Below are positions 24,201 to 37,610 of a stretch of 64,000 bases of DNA, piece by piece. The notes beneath the pieces were generated by a model. That model made no database searches. It was given only the letters and a program-made list of their open reading frames with translations, and was not told where the DNA came from. Origin of the DNA: Cytospora piceicola (Eukaryota > Ascomycota > Sordariomycetes > Diaporthales > Cytosporaceae). The DNA is taken from positions 558,001 to 622,000 of the forward strand of contig JALQBC010000011.1 of the NCBI GenBank assembly GCA_023375675.1. The letters run 5' to 3'. Every line of letters begins with the position of its first letter. Within the stretch, counting starts at the first letter, position 1. Made by a program: the position numbers and the translations under genes.

Positions 24201-26749
24201 TTGCCAGTCTGCCAGTTGCCCCAAGCCATATACGCAAGTAGATTGAGGGGAGGAGGCATTCGCAGCGAATAGCTTGCAGCCATCAAAGCGGGTATGAGAC
24301 AAGACTTCGGCAGTCTCTTGGTACTTGGGACCAATTATGTGCGCCAGAAGTCAGCCGCAACCTTCTTCACCCTTGCAGCTACTAAGTAGCTCCTGGAGCT
24401 TAATTGCTGCGAGTACCTGAGAACGGAATTGAGTTAGGGCGGGCGTCTACATAGCACTGAAGTACCGGCTACGTCCACGAGTACGTAAGTACCTACCAAG
24501 ATATGAACTGAGTACCTGGGTATCTACTTGGGTTATCTAGATTAGTTCTGCAACGGATGGGAGGGTATGTGTATATACAATAGGTACCTACACATCACAG
24601 CAACCGTACCCGGTACTATGGTATCTACATGGCTAGGCAGTCTTGGCAGGGAAGAAAGAGAAGAAAAATTAAGGATGCACAGCCACACGGCACCCCGTCT
24701 GCTCTTTTTCCCCAAGGGTCCATCCCATCCCCGACGAAGGATGCAATAGTGAGGAGCGCATCGAAAGTCTGGTACATGGAGTGTGAGAGCCGATGTAACC
24801 AGGCAACGTCGACTTTCGTCACTGCGCACCTGAAATGCGACGCGACGACATAGTGCATGGCCGAAGCCGAGATGAGTAGGGGTATATTTTTTTTTTGGCG
24901 AACGCGTAAACTCATCATGGCACAACCGCACGGCGACACTTCCGCACTAAGTACGAGGTGGCAAGGCGGAGGCCGTCGACCACTGTCGGTTATTCTCCTT
25001 GCCGGTGGCCCCCCCAGGCTGTCCTCCTCGGCCCAGATGCTCTGAACGACTACTGATGCAGGTCGCGGTGCGATGATCCTGGGATAGCACATCGCGTCTC
25101 GATCGCTTTCGGCCTGCCCTGCCCCGGCCTGCCCTGCGCTGTGCTGCCCTGCAAGCCTGGGTGGCCTGGGTGGGTGGGCTGTGAGGGAAGGAGCTTTTGC
25201 TGCACGGATGCATGCATGCAGGGCATGCAAGGGAAGAAGAAAAGGGCAAGATACGATAGAGATGGGGACGCATGGGCCCAGAAGAGGCAAATTGTTTCCC
25301 ATGCCGTGGCCCTTGAGCGTCTTGAATTGGCAGTACTGCCGGCCTGGTCAGCCCTCGGCCTGCCTATTCGGTGATTTGCACGAAGCTACTGCGTATCGAA
25401 TGAGAGAGTGTGTGTGTCAATGTGCGTTATGTGTGTGCTTGGCGCCTCTTGAAGGTGTAGCAGACCTGTCCTGGTCGTACAGTAGCTTGATCCTCGGGGA
25501 TTATTTTGTGGTGGGGAAACGACATGTGGTGGTGGCCACTTGGTAAGACGCGGGTCATGTCGACATACATATCTACCTAGGTAGGTATCTACCTGGGTGT
25601 ACTTGAGTACTCTGATCACTTGTATAAGTAGGTATACTTGGGGTATGGTACACATGCCCCATCATGAAGGGTTGCGTTGCTCAAGTAGCTAGGAATCTAC
25701 CCGCCCATGAACCATCAAGTGTTATCTGTTGTAGAAATTTAGAGGTTTGGCTTGAAATTGTAAGGGAATCCGGCAGTCAGCCATTCAGCAGCTCATCATC
25801 TCGCGATAATAACCACGGACAAAGCTCCTCGAATCGTCGAGATTTGTGGCGGTCGTGGCGGTCGTCAATTGCACAGTGTCGGGTACCCTAAATACCCCCC
25901 CTGTCGGCTTGGCCTCCTTGGGAGGCGATCTCGATGACATCCACTCGTGTATTGCCAGGCCCAGAATACCCGCCCTTGACGCCGCCGACCGGCATATCTG
26001 GAGGTTCTCGTCCTGAAGGTGTACCAGAGAAGCCCCGGTCGCAAAGTTACTCCTCCCCGCCCCCCTTCATCATCCATCCATCAGATGTGATGAAAAGCAT
26101 ATGGTATCGTCTGGAACTCTGCTCAGCCACATGATGGGCATGATGGGCATGATGAGCGCTCGGGCGCTCCAGCCGGTGTGGGCTGACACGTGTGACCCTC
26201 TGCTGAAGAAACGTCGATTATTCCGATATCAATCAGTCTGTCAGTGTGTCAGTCAGTCTCTGTCGTGGTGACTTTACGAAAGGTATCCAATAGCGTGCTA
26301 CGCTCCCCATCGCCTCCGACCGACGTCCCGAGGTCGAGGGCCTCCCAAGAGATGAGATCTGGATGCGCCGTGCGTCTGGTGTGGGCAGGCTGGCAGATTG
26401 GATCTCTGCATTGCACTGGCGCCTGGCATATGACACTTGACAGATGATGATGATGCAAGCGCAGCGCCGAAACAATCGTCTCCAATCAGCCCATAGTTGA
26501 TTGATTATTCGCTGACGGGCGCCATCATCTCCGGTCCCGGGCCCTTTTCCGTTCTCCGTGAGGGATCCATCTCACCGGAGTAGATGCCCAATATTGCAGC
26601 CCCCCTGCTATTCAAGAAAGGAAGCCTGTGCAGATGGATGGGTGCCTTATTGCAAGATTGACGAGCACGGGTGACATTTAGTCGGGCATGTAGGTAAGTA
26701 TGTAGGTATGTATGTACCTAAGTATGTATGTATGTATGGAGGTGTCATG

Positions 26750-28643
26750 TACCTAGGTATTTATTTCACTGTGGTATTTCGTCTCATGTCAATGATCAAC
26801 CTCTCAATTCAACCCAACCCAAAACAAGGGCCCAGACGCTTGCTTCATCAATCACAGCAGCGCACCTGTCTCTTCTTTCCCTTCCCGTCTTGTCACCCAC
26901 CTTTTGGTCCCCCACCCCGTGCATGTCGCTCAGCCCGTGGATCCGCGCATCCGTCAAAGTGCGAAGTGGACCTCGTTCTCTCTCTCACTTTTTTTTTTTT
27001 TTTTTGATCTTCTCACGCCCCCTTCGACGACCCCACCTGGAAGCCGCCGCGGTCCTGCAAACCCTTCCCACACACCCCCTGGTCTCCTTGTATACTTACA
27101 TAGATATCAATGTACACTACACCACACTGCACTATGGATGTACCTTCGTACCGGCACAACCCCAGCACACACACGGTGCCTGTCTGTGTCGGGTCCCATC
27201 CGTACCGTATCGTATAGTACCGTATAAATCTCCATGGTACGAGGTACCTTGTGTTCATGTTCCCGCGCCAGAGAGAAAAGAGGGAGGGAGGGAGTGAGAG
27301 AGTGTGTGAAAGTCAACACGCGTACATTGTTCTCTTTTCTCCCATGTCTGTTTCGGCTACCACTACTAATACTGCTACTACTACTGCCACTGCTACTGCT
27401 ACTACTACTGTTGTTACTATTACTACTACTTACCACCTTCTTCAGACGGTCCCGGGAAATTCCAGTCTTTTTGAAATTCTCTTCCGTCCTAGCTATCTAC
27501 TTACTTACCTATATCTGGGGACTCCACTTGCAACATTGTCAAAGTCTGGTCTGGTCTGGTCTGGTCTCTTGGTCCCTCGGGATTGTTGTATTTCTCGTCT
27601 GAGTCTTTGACCGAGTATATACATACAGTGTCTGTTACCCGCCCTGGCACACACCTCCACCTCCACCCAGCGTCGGACCTTGCCTGATCGACTTTTCTCC
27701 TACCGTACTACGCAGTACCCTTGCCTTTTGGCCCGTGGAATCTTTTCAATTCTGACATCGTCCCTCGGTGCCTTTTTGCGCCAATCTGATATTAATTCGC
27801 GCCGCAATCTTGCTGCTCTTTTTGGCGTGTTCCGTTTTCTCACCCGACTCCGAACTACATACATTTATTTGTACTTTTGTAGTTTGGGCCTTGTTCACTC
27901 CTGAGACCTTGACCGATTTCCTCCTCTCACCCCCGAAGCTTACGGGCCCTTGTCTCTCGTTTTTTGTTGTTGTCCGCACACCCGCCGCCCCTCTTACACA
28001 ACAAGACCACCTGACCGTGATCCGCACTTTGGTTTAGAGGTCGGATCCGTCGCTTTGCAGTTTTGGCCCAGCCAGAGTGGAAACCATCAACAAGCCGCGC
28101 CCCCCCCCCCCCGTACCCGCAAAGTCCAAGTCAAGTCCCAAGTCAAAGAGACGATCGAACGAAGGGGAGAAAAAGGACGCGCTCCACGGACACCACTTGT
28201 GGACAAACCGACTCGATCTGACCCGATCTACCTAATCTGAGCTGCATGACCCAATATCGCAACGAACCCCAAACCCAATCCCAAACCCGCACTTCGCGCG
28301 ACGTTGTGTGTGCTTCATGAAGCCGCAGCCTCGCTACCAGCACCAGCATCAACATCGGCATCAACTACATCAACATAAGCATCATCATTACCACCAACAT
28401 CACTATTACTCGCAGCAGGCAGCCATCCCCACTCACACCCGAAACGCTATCACCGCCTTCGCGACGACCACCACCACGCCGTTATCTTCACCTGCTCGAC
28501 CTTCTTTGTTTCCTCAGCCTTTTCTGGGGGTCCGGCTCTATTACAATCCGGAAAAACCTGCGACGTGATCGTACCGGATTACAGTTTGTCGACGCCTAAC
28601 TTGCAAAGCTGTCCGCGGACAGCACGTTATTGTCACAGGCCAA
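26750..28643 (+). promoter_or_regulatory. Long pyrimidine-rich putative promoter/5' leader of the CP2 gene
   Basis: About 1.9 kb before the CP2 start codon is dominated by C and T, with a T17-18 run near 26990-27005, an ACT-trinucleotide tract (27357-27431), a C run at about 28102 and CATCAN-rich sequence (28330-28420). Numerous short upstream frames would lie in such a leader. That it is transcribed is an inference from composition; long leaders are common for fungal developmental regulators. Confidence 0.4.
27357..27431 (+). repeat. Imperfect (ACT)n trinucleotide repeat
   Basis: About 25 near-consecutive ACT/GCT/ATT triplets upstream of the CP2 gene. It is read as poly-Thr/Ala or poly-Ser in chance open frames on both strands. 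Confidence 0.85.
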
Positions 28644-31600
28644 ATGTTCCGCCAACGGTGAGCAAAACCCCCCCGGTTGACGATCGTTCCCCTCGTCCAT
28701 TGTTTTTTGCTTTCCAAGCCCACGACTACGCTGCATCGCAGTCTGGGCAGCTTCGTCTATTTTTCCATGCTACCTACCACACTGTCGGAATGGCGGCCGA
28801 GCCAGCTTGGCGCTTGCAAACGTTCCTTTGGTTCCCCGCTGGGGCCGGCGCGGCGCTCTCCAATCAAGGCTGCGCGAGCCGAGGGAGAGCCCTGGAGGGG
28901 AGATACGAGTCACAAGCCGACACCGTTGAGACCGGACCATGAGCTAATGATTTCTTTTTTCTTCGCGAACAGAACAAGTGCGGCTAAGCCGGGCGACGAC
29001 CTTCTCGCCAACTTCAGACAGCAATTCCCCGAGGTTGCAGTCGGCTCGTCAGCAGCGGTCGCCGCAGCGCAGACGGCTACTGCTGGGGTTGCAGGACTTG
29101 CACCTGGCCAAGAGAGGTACGTATTGCAGCATTATTTTACTTTTCCTCACCTGCCTTGAATCAGCGATGCGTCGCGCCCTGTCGCTGTGTTATATCACGG
29201 GCTATCATGGGCGACGGGCATTTCTCCCATTGTGTCGGGCCCGGGCTTGGCAGCATTTCCCCAACTCCCCCCAGCCTTCTTCTGTATGTGTCACGGCAAC
29301 AGAGCGTGGGGTACAGATGCAGCCAGCGTTGAGCCCACTGTGGCTTTGCAGTGTTTCTGGGGGGCAAGTTCTGGATGGCTTTATGGCTGTTTGGTTGTGG
29401 CTCAGTGCCGTAAGACCAAACCACGCTATATATTGTCAGCCTTGTCTTGTCGCCTTTTGAATTTGCATGTGATTCGAGTATACATTTACTGACTCCCGTC
29501 GTTAGTAGGACCCACGGCCTTGGTCATGAAGCTTTCCGTGATCAAGATCCCACTCCCAGGGCTACAAACGAGCCCTGGAGGTTCACGCCCTCTCTGATTG
29601 ACCCAGGTTCCTTCTCTTTTAGCACCTTCGCAAATGCGTCTTCAGGTTATTACACACCAACACCCGGTGGCACCAACACACTTTACCATCCCCAGGCTGG
29701 TGACCTACACACCCCGACTCTGGCCTTTGGCATGGGCCTGGGCACTCCGCTATCGATGCCCACTACCGACGCCGCTTTGCAGTCTGCCGGCCCTGCCATG
29801 ATGGAGATGCCTGGCTTCCACCCCGGCCCCCCTGGCCTACATCCGAGTCAATTCCACCAGCCGCCGCCGCATTTCAACCCCTTCGTACAGCCTCATCCGC
29901 ACCAGCCGTCGTTTGCGCCTTCGAGTTTCGTTCATCACGACACTGGTTACGAGACCATGGATCAGGATGGCTCTCCTATGGATTCTGACCATACAGACGA
30001 TCGCATGGGGTCTATCGATAGTGCCTTCGAAGGCCATAGCCAGTCCCCCTTGATGGCCTTCCAATCAAGGCAGCAGTATGGAATGTCTATGGCAGCAGCC
30101 ATGCATCCCTCTGCCGAGAAGTTCCGTTTCCATGCCACCCTGAACGCCCCGACTGCCATGGTCAAGCACGCAGACGAGATCCCAGTAACATACCTCAACA
30201 AGGGCCAGGCTTACTCGCTGTCCGTGGTGGACACACAGCCTACACTCCCCATCGCGCCAGGCACCCGATTCAGAACCTTCGTCCGCGTTTCTTTCGAAGA
30301 TGAGCAACAACGGCAGAAGCCGGGTGTCTGCTGGAGTCTGTGGAAGGAGGGTCGAGGCACTAACGAGGCTCACCAAAGGGGTGGCAAGTTACAGGCTGTG
30401 GAATATGTCGAGGCAGGGCAGCCGGCCGAGGGCGACGACAAGCGAACCAGGGTGGAGCTCGAGAGCGCTTCCTTTGATGGATTTTCCGTGATCTGGACCC
30501 CGGGCGTCAATGGCGCTGTCGAGTGCAACGTGGCTGTCCGCTTCAACTTCCTCTCGACCGATTTCAGCCACTCGAAGGGTGTCAAGGGAATCCCTGTCCG
30601 ACTATGTGCCAAGACAACTCCCTATCCTTCTGGGGCATCGCCCTCAGCAGCGGATACGACACCGGAAATCTGCTACTGTAAGGTTAAGCTCTTCCGGGAC
30701 CACGGTGCCGAGCGAAAACTGTCCAACGATGTCGCGCATGTCAAGAAGACTATCGACAAGCTCAAACAACAGATCGCGCAGGCTGAAAGTGGCCTCAAGG
30801 ACTTTGGAAAGCGCAAGAGGGCCGGTGGAGTACCAATGAAGAGCGCCGAGACCCAGAGGCCTGGAAAAGTCCAAAAACACAAGCGCACTTGGTCCATGTC
30901 TTCTGCCAGCTCAGCTGGCGGTGGCACTCGGAACGCGCTGGAAGAAGATCTCCACTTCAAGCTGCAGACCCTCCAGGACATGTTCACGAGCACTCGCCCG
31001 GTCAGCGTGCTGTACCTACGAGGCGAGGACCTTGACGATCCAGACGCACACCCTGTCACATTACCCGGAGACACATCTCTCGACTTGACCAAGGTCGAAT
31101 CCCGAGACAGCATTGCCTGGAGGGACCGCAGCACGCACAGCTCCGTTACTGGATCCCTCGTATCCCCGTCCCCCAGCTCAATGTCACTCCACTCGACAGT
31201 CTCCGTCGGCGGGCCAAACGTGCCATGGCAAGAGCGCCCGGTCATTGGATCTGATCCTTCATCACGACAAGGCTCTGTTCAGCCCAGCCGAGTACCAAAG
31301 ACAGATATTACCGGCAGCCTCAGCGGTTGGATCGAGGCCTTGGGCGTGGACCCGTCTTATCGGCCTCCACAAGAGCGGGCTCCGAAGCCGGTCGCTTGCT
31401 TCTACGTCCTCCGCCGGAACCCGGCAGAACCCGAAGCGCGGGAGTACCACAAGGCCATCTACCTCATGCAGCGAACATTGGGCGAATTTGTTACACGCGT
31501 GTCGTCAAAGTGGAACATTGACGCCAACCGAGTCAACAGGGTTGTACATGTGCTGCAGAGTGGGCTGGAGGTCGAGGTGGACGACGACGTAATACGAGAG

Positions 31601-31759
31601 CTATCCGAAGGGAAGGACATGGCCCTCGAGGTCGTCGAGCAAAAGCAGCCCACAAAGCGAGAATGGGAGATGTCCCTGGACGACGCGCCAGGAGAGGAGG
31701 AAGACCCTCCCGTGCAGGCACTGCAGCAGACGGGCTACGAGCTTCGGCTCGTCTTCTGA
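28644..31759 (+). CDS. CP2 / Grainyhead-like transcription factor
   Basis: Sequence-specific nuclear regulator of the Grainyhead/CP2 family. In fungi these are linked to cell-wall remodelling and spore separation (family knowledge). Three exons: a 14-nt first coding exon 28644-28657 (MFRQ plus two bases), then 28973-29116 and 29509-31759, giving 802 residues. The start was chosen because ATGTTCCGCCAACG joins a GTGAGC donor to the acceptor at 28972 in the correct phase, producing MFRQRTSAAKPGDDLLANF. Residues 60-250 are Pro/His/Met-rich, probably an activation region. The CP2 DNA-binding domain starts near residue 256 (EKFRFHATLNAPTA, VTYLNKGQAYSLSV, GTRFRTFVRVSFED) and continues through FNFLSTDFSHSKGVKGIPVR and EICYCKVKLFRDHGAERKL to about 470. 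A basic GKRKRAG segment follows. The C-terminus (ACFYVLRR to VEVDDDVIRELSEGKDM) resembles the ubiquitin-like dimerisation domain of the family. Confidence 0.92.
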
Positions 31760-31873
31760 TGAACGCACGGCGTGCAGGTTTCATTTTGTCAGCTTCCTTC
31801 GAACAAGAGCTACTTTTAGACTCAAAGGCCTTGTAATCAGTACGGGACTATCAGCGACCCCCGCATACGAGTA

Positions 31874-31894
31874 TACACACACACACACACACAC
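31874..31894. repeat. (AC)n microsatellite
   Basis: About ten consecutive AC dinucleotides shortly after the CP2 stop codon, likely within the 3' untranslated region or just beyond it. Confidence 0.9.
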
Positions 31895-34800
31895 GGGTTG
31901 GGGTGGTTATGCTTTTACATGGCGTTGGCAAAACACACTCGAGATACCAAGGCCCTCGATGGGCTGCTTTTCGGATATTCTTCTCCGCCCAGTAACTTTG
32001 TACTGGAGCGACACAAATTTTTGGGACATATTTTTTATTCTTTTTCTCTTCTTGCCCCCCCCCCCCTGTTTTTGTTAGAAGGAGCGGCATCCAGCAGGCA
32101 TGACTGCGGGCGTCAAAAAACAAAACACGGACGACATTTGGGGGTCATTTGTCCGCTTCCATACAGGCAAGCATGTATGGACAGCTGGGTTGGTTTGGGC
32201 TGGGACTGGTAATTTGGAGGACACCAGAACACAGGGTTGAAAGGCACACAGGGCCAGGAAGGAGATGTGGTGACTACAGTATCGAAACAACTTTTTAGGG
32301 CAGAGAAATTCGATGACTCTCGGAAACCCATTCCACGAACACAACGAAGCTCCGATATCACACGCCCCCATGACCATGACATTAACGCATCGGGACTATT
32401 CGCAGGATTCACTACTACTAACAGTGCAGAGTTCCACCCGGAGAGGAACCGTTCACACGACCGCCATGGGTGGATAGGGGGGATTTCCCCCGGGGGAGGG
32501 GAGGGTTTCATCACCCTCCACGAAGCCCCCGAGCTAGCCTACCCAAAAGGGGGGGGGGGGAAACACCAGTCATCCTCAACGGCGCGCGTTCCCTCGCGCC
32601 CTCGCGCCCTCCCGACGAAAAGCTCGCTGATACGTCGCCGGCCGATTAGCCAACGCGATATTGGGACCACGTAACAGCCTTGAGAGCGGGGCCTACCAAG
32701 AAAGACCAAGGAAGTTAAAGGAAGAGAAAAAAAAAAGCCATCAACGGCCCGGTGGTTACAGCAGCAGCCACCTAGGCCGAAAGGGGAAATGGTAGCGAAG
32801 GAAGGGGTCGGTTTAGTCCACACGCCTGCCTTCCAGAAGGGAGAGAAGAGGGAGTCCCTTCGACGCCAATGGGGGAACAGAAGCAGGGAGAGAAAAACAA
32901 CAAACCACCGGGGAACCGAACTAACGAGAATCGGTCTCGTTGGCTTTCAATTGAGGAAGGGGGGAGGGGGGTTGCATGGAGGGTGCATTGAGATGTATTC
33001 GGTAAGGGGGGGGGGGTGGTGCCTGGGAGAGTGGAAGGGGAAAAGGCAAGCCACGAGCGCTAACGCATAGAGCTAATCTCGCCTGTCGCTCTTTGTTATT
33101 TCACCTTGGGCGTCTAGTGCCGTCGACCTAGGCTCCTCTCGGGGGGCGGATAATATTGAAACGCCGCGTGGTTGGTAATGAACCCGTCGGGTTGTGGGCG
33201 TGGTGATGATGATGATGCTGATGGAGAACAAAGAATGTAGCCTTTTTTTCTTCTCTTCCCCATCCCCTCCCACGTAGGGGAAAGTATACAGTACGGAATC
33301 ACGGTAGCCCCGTCTTCTTCTTTCTTCCCCATTGGGTCCCGGCTGCTTTAAATTAATCTATTAACTTCCAGCTCGTGGGCCGGCTTCAGGCACTCCCGGC
33401 GCCTCTCGACACCACGCCCTCGTGGCTCTCCCTACGCCACCACATGCACGTGCCTGGGATAGGACAAAAGACACATCGGCATTGACGGATCCGGGGATCA
33501 ATGCGATCCTTCAATACTACGTAGGAAGGGGGAGGGGGAGGGGGGGGCCTGTTGATGTCTGTCTGATCTCCCCTCCCACCCAATCACAGCCACCAAACGC
33601 GACATCTCGTATATAAGGGGGCTCCTCGCCCACCCATCACTCTATTACCAGTCAGTCTTATGGGTCATCGAAAATACTGTATCGTGTACTTCAGGCTGAC
33701 TGTGTTCCAGTGCAATCTGGTGGCTTGCCCCTGGAATGTTAGGGGAGGAAGAAAAAAAAAAAGGGTGGCTCCGAAGCCTCCGCGTATCGACATCAACCCC
33801 CTTCTACCTTTTCCAAGACCTTCCTTCAAGAGCCGAGTCGCTCCGCTCGAGCCGTTGAGGCTCAAAACGTTAGCGCCCCTCGGTTCCTGGATTCTGCATG
33901 CCAGGGAAAGACCCTCTACTGTTCCCAGAGTTCCACATGGGGGCGCGCCCGACTTGTCAAACCCGCAATAAACCCAACTGTCAGAGGGGTGGATGGGTGG
34001 AGGGGGGGGGGAGACAAAAACCTTGGTATGCCAACTACCCAGGTACGTAAGTAGCGTGATATGGGACAGGCACGCCCCGGACTCGAGGGAGAATTAACCT
34101 TTGGAGGGGAGAGGAGGGGAGGGGTGTGTGTGTGTGTGAGGACTGAACAGAGATCAGTGATGCCGACGTCCTATTCGTCACAAAAGAAGATACGGTTTAA
34201 TAAATAAATGAAAAAGAGAAGAAAAATAATCAGAGAAAAATACAACAACAAAAAGGTGAAGTACCATCTGGAACGACGTTCGGACTAACGGACGGCCTCC
34301 ATTGCGCCATCGCCACGAAGACTTCGTGTGCAACCGGAAAGGGAGCTATATCTTTTCTTTAGCACGAGCGGGACAAGGCCTCGACAGAAATCGTCGGGTT
34401 CATCAGAGGAGGAGGTGAAGTCGGGTGGTCGATCGGACGGACTGGGGACGATCAAGCCACAGTGATCGACACCTCCAATGCCCTTTTCTCTTTAGTACAT
34501 GCTACCTAAGCAACAAGTCAGCTGTGGCTGAGCTGTCATCACTTGGCCACTAATACGCACGGTAACACAAATACGGAAGATGCCCATGCGTCTTTCTTTT
34601 TGGGAGCTTCGTACGGTACAATAAAACAGACCCCATGTATGTCGGGAAAAGAGAGTCGCATGGTAACCACACGACTTATCCTGCAACGGTCTCCCTCTAC
34701 AAGAGGTAAATGGGAGCTGCTTGCTTTTAGTGACATGTCATATGTGCATATGTATGTACGTATGTATGTAAATATATATATATGTGCAGTGAAGTGAGGT

Positions 34801-35711
34801 GGCTTGACTTTTTGATTGAAACCCCCCCAATCCCCTAGTACTATTTACGGTAAGCCGTACAACCTCACCAATCTTCAGGAGGTTTTATAGCGTGTCTAGC
34901 GTCTAGTGTCTACTCTACATACACGAGTGCACGAGACACAACATCTTCTCGAATATGCGCGGCATCAGAGCATACGTACATACTGTACATACACACATGA
35001 CCAATCTGCGCCTCGGATGGGGCCAAATCAAGCCACACGGCGACGATCAGATATTTATATCATGCAGATTGTGGATAAGCCACGTAAAACAACAACCATT
35101 CACGTATCGTCATACAAAGTAATGTACATAGATATATACGTACAGTACTGATCATACATAATCATAATAAAATGTATGCTGGCCGGGTTAACACCGGTGT
35201 GCGACTGCAACACACACAATACATTCCCCCCCCTCCCTCCTCAACTGTGCAGCACACCGCACAATCACATCCTCCGCCTTCGCCTCGCCTCATGTTAAAT
35301 CTTTAAAAATGGGTCCGGGGGGTGAAGGGCATTTCATCTTCATCACACCTGGGAATTGGACGGTAAACGAAGGTGGGGGGGGGGGGGAGTGATCGCCAGT
35401 GAGAGAGTGACAGCAGCCGGCCGCCTGACGACAGGAGACGACGGCCCTGGCGCCGGCAAATTCGAGGCGTACCTTGCGGTCTGCGATGCAGTGCGACGGT
35501 GCCTTTTTTCTTTTTTTTCTTTTTCTTGCTGCAGAGGCAGGGGGGGGGGAATACGGGGGAAGGGGGGTTACGAGCTACTGTCTCTCTGTCTCTTACGAAA
35601 TGTGGCTCCTTGTCTTTCTCGACGGGGTTGATTTGAGGTACAAGACTGGACGAGGAGAGCTGCATGACTGCATGACTGCATGAGTGAGAAGAATGAGTAT
35701 GTATGTGCATA

Positions 35712-35830
35712 GTATGTATGTGAATATGTATGTAAATATGTATGTAAATATGTATGTAAATATGTATGTAAATATGTATGTAAATATGTATGTAAATATG
35801 TATGTAAATATGTATGTAAGTATGTACTTA
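35712..35830 (+). repeat. Tandem array of 12-bp unit TATGTATGTAAA
   Basis: Roughly ten head-to-tail copies of a 12-base unit built from TATG and TAAA words. It generates artefactual minus-strand open frames reading YIFT or YLHT repeats. Confidence 0.95.
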
Positions 35831-36660
35831 CATGCAAGAGTGCTGGGTGCCGGAGAGGGTTGAAGGGTGGGCGTGAATTTATCAATCCACGGTACCTCTC
35901 CACGGTACCTTATCCGTCCTATGTACCGTGCCACGCTACAGTACCTCGTGTACTTCCGGACGTACTCCAACCCAACGCTGTGCCGCGAAATTCCCCGATT
36001 CGGCTAGCCATTAAACAGTCGTCATGTGAGGTGCCGCCAACTTACAGCACTGTGTGATGATTCCATGACCATACGTGATGGATCTATGACTATTCTGGCA
36101 TGGAATGATAAGAAAATGCGGGACACACGGGTTGGTTAGTTGGTGTTAGTTGGGAAGAGGAAATGCTCTTTTTTTTTTTTCTCCTTCTCCTCTCTCCCTC
36201 GCGGGCTGCCTCCCGTTTGAGCAGAATATCGTCTTGAGTACTTCCACTTTTCATCCTTCAACCGCTCAAGTCCGGGACGCCAGCCAGAAAACCGGGGGGG
36301 AAGAGGACCGGGGGGGGGGCTTCTGGAACTTCGAACCGAAACGCACTTGGTGTTCTAGAGCCAGAGCCAAAAGGCTAGATTGGCTCGAATGGGGAGTACT
36401 TGCTAGCCTTGTACCTCATCTGAGACAAAAGAGCACAGCCTCGTTCGCGCAAAACGTTCCCCTCGATGATACTCTGATACTTTGTACAAGTCGATTCGGG
36501 ACGACCCCTTAGCGTCACCAGCCACAAACACCACGTAGACCTCTGTGTATATGTAGGATGTCAAGTATTTGAGTATGCATGAACATATACGTATATACTA
36601 AGGTTCAACATCCCCTTTCCCTTCTCTTCCTAAGGAGTCCCTGATGATGACATAGCACTG

Positions 36661-36760
36661 CATACACACACATATACACATATACACATATACACATATA
36701 CACATATATACATATACATATACATATACCATATACATATACATATACATACATACCTAG
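36661..36760. repeat. CACATATA-type microsatellite
   Basis: About 100 bases of alternating pyrimidine-purine sequence (CACATATA, then CATATA units), ending at an ATACCTAGG sequence. Alternating tracts of this kind are prone to slippage and unusual helical structure. Confidence 0.9.
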
Positions 36761-37575
36761 GCGCCGAGGATCTCGGCATATAGTACAGGCCATTGGGCCC
36801 TTCAAACTGCACACGCCACTACTGGACTTCCCTCCACAAATCGATCGATATGTATGTTTCAGCTGATCAGGGACAGCGTCGCGTCCCGGAGGATGAGTAA
36901 CAAGGGGGGGGAGGGTCGCACGAGGCCTGACACTGGACGGTCCAGACGCGAGAGAACATATCGCCACTCACCTGGGCAGTTGCGGGACCCCCGATCAGGA
37001 CGAGGATCGCCCATGTTGTTCTCCATGTAGCCGGATATTCAACAGAACATACTCGCGATAGTTACTGCGGAAGGAAAGGAGAGGGGGGAAAAGGGAGGCA
37101 GCCGAGGACTATCCAACCGATCGTGTTGTTCTGTCATCGGCCAGTACTAGCTACTGTGTAAGGATGGCTGGATGGGATCGTCAGTACGGGGTTGAGCCTC
37201 TTCATCCTCGCATCATCCATGGCGTGCATGCATGGCTAGTCGTGGCTAGTCGTGGCTAGACGTGGCTTGACCCCTACCTGATACTTACTGTGGTACTACA
37301 CCTGGGCACTCTTTAATTCCGTACTCGCTGCCCCCGTATCGAGAATTACTCTCCGTGATTCCGTGACTCCGTGCTTCCGTGCTTCCAGCCGTCAAATGGC
37401 CCTTTTCTTTTCTGTATTGTTCAAGTGCGTGTGACCGTCCTCTCCTATAGATCAGACCGTAATTCGCCACAATGGCAATAGGTGGAGAACAGCTGACCAC
37501 CACGCATAGCGATACCAAGTAGACATGTCCAAACAGTCAAGCCACATACATGCTGACATGATATGATGGGTTGGA

Positions 37576-37576
37576 G

Positions 37577-37609
<33 letters not shown>

Positions 37610-37610
37610 A
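37576..37610. repeat. Compound (AC)n(AG)n microsatellite
   Basis: A run of about eight AC units followed directly by about nine AG units. Confidence 0.9.

Larger units (their letters stand above)
18266..28643. other. 10.4 kb gene-poor region upstream of the CP2 factor
   Basis: No open frame here shows conserved protein character. The longest (18700-19149, 19853-20323 and 24625-25302) are compositionally random or cross G/C homopolymers. The region has many G or C runs (about 18509, 20007, 21313, 23365, 24170 and 28102), two TACCTAGGTA palindromes (25574-25583, 26750-26759), GTAT/GTAC microsatellites (22090-22145, 26690-26760) and, from about 26.8 kb on, a strongly pyrimidine-rich stretch likely to be promoter and leader of the CP2 gene. 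Non-coding RNAs cannot be judged from sequence alone. Confidence 0.55.

Noticed and set aside
24625..25302. 225-codon minus-strand frame
   Set aside because: No domain, erratic composition, and no conserved start or splice context. It is the longest chance frame in the gene-poor region.
35568..35970. Minus-strand frames reading YIFT or YLHT repeats
   Set aside because: Produced by the 12-bp TATGTATGTAAA array.
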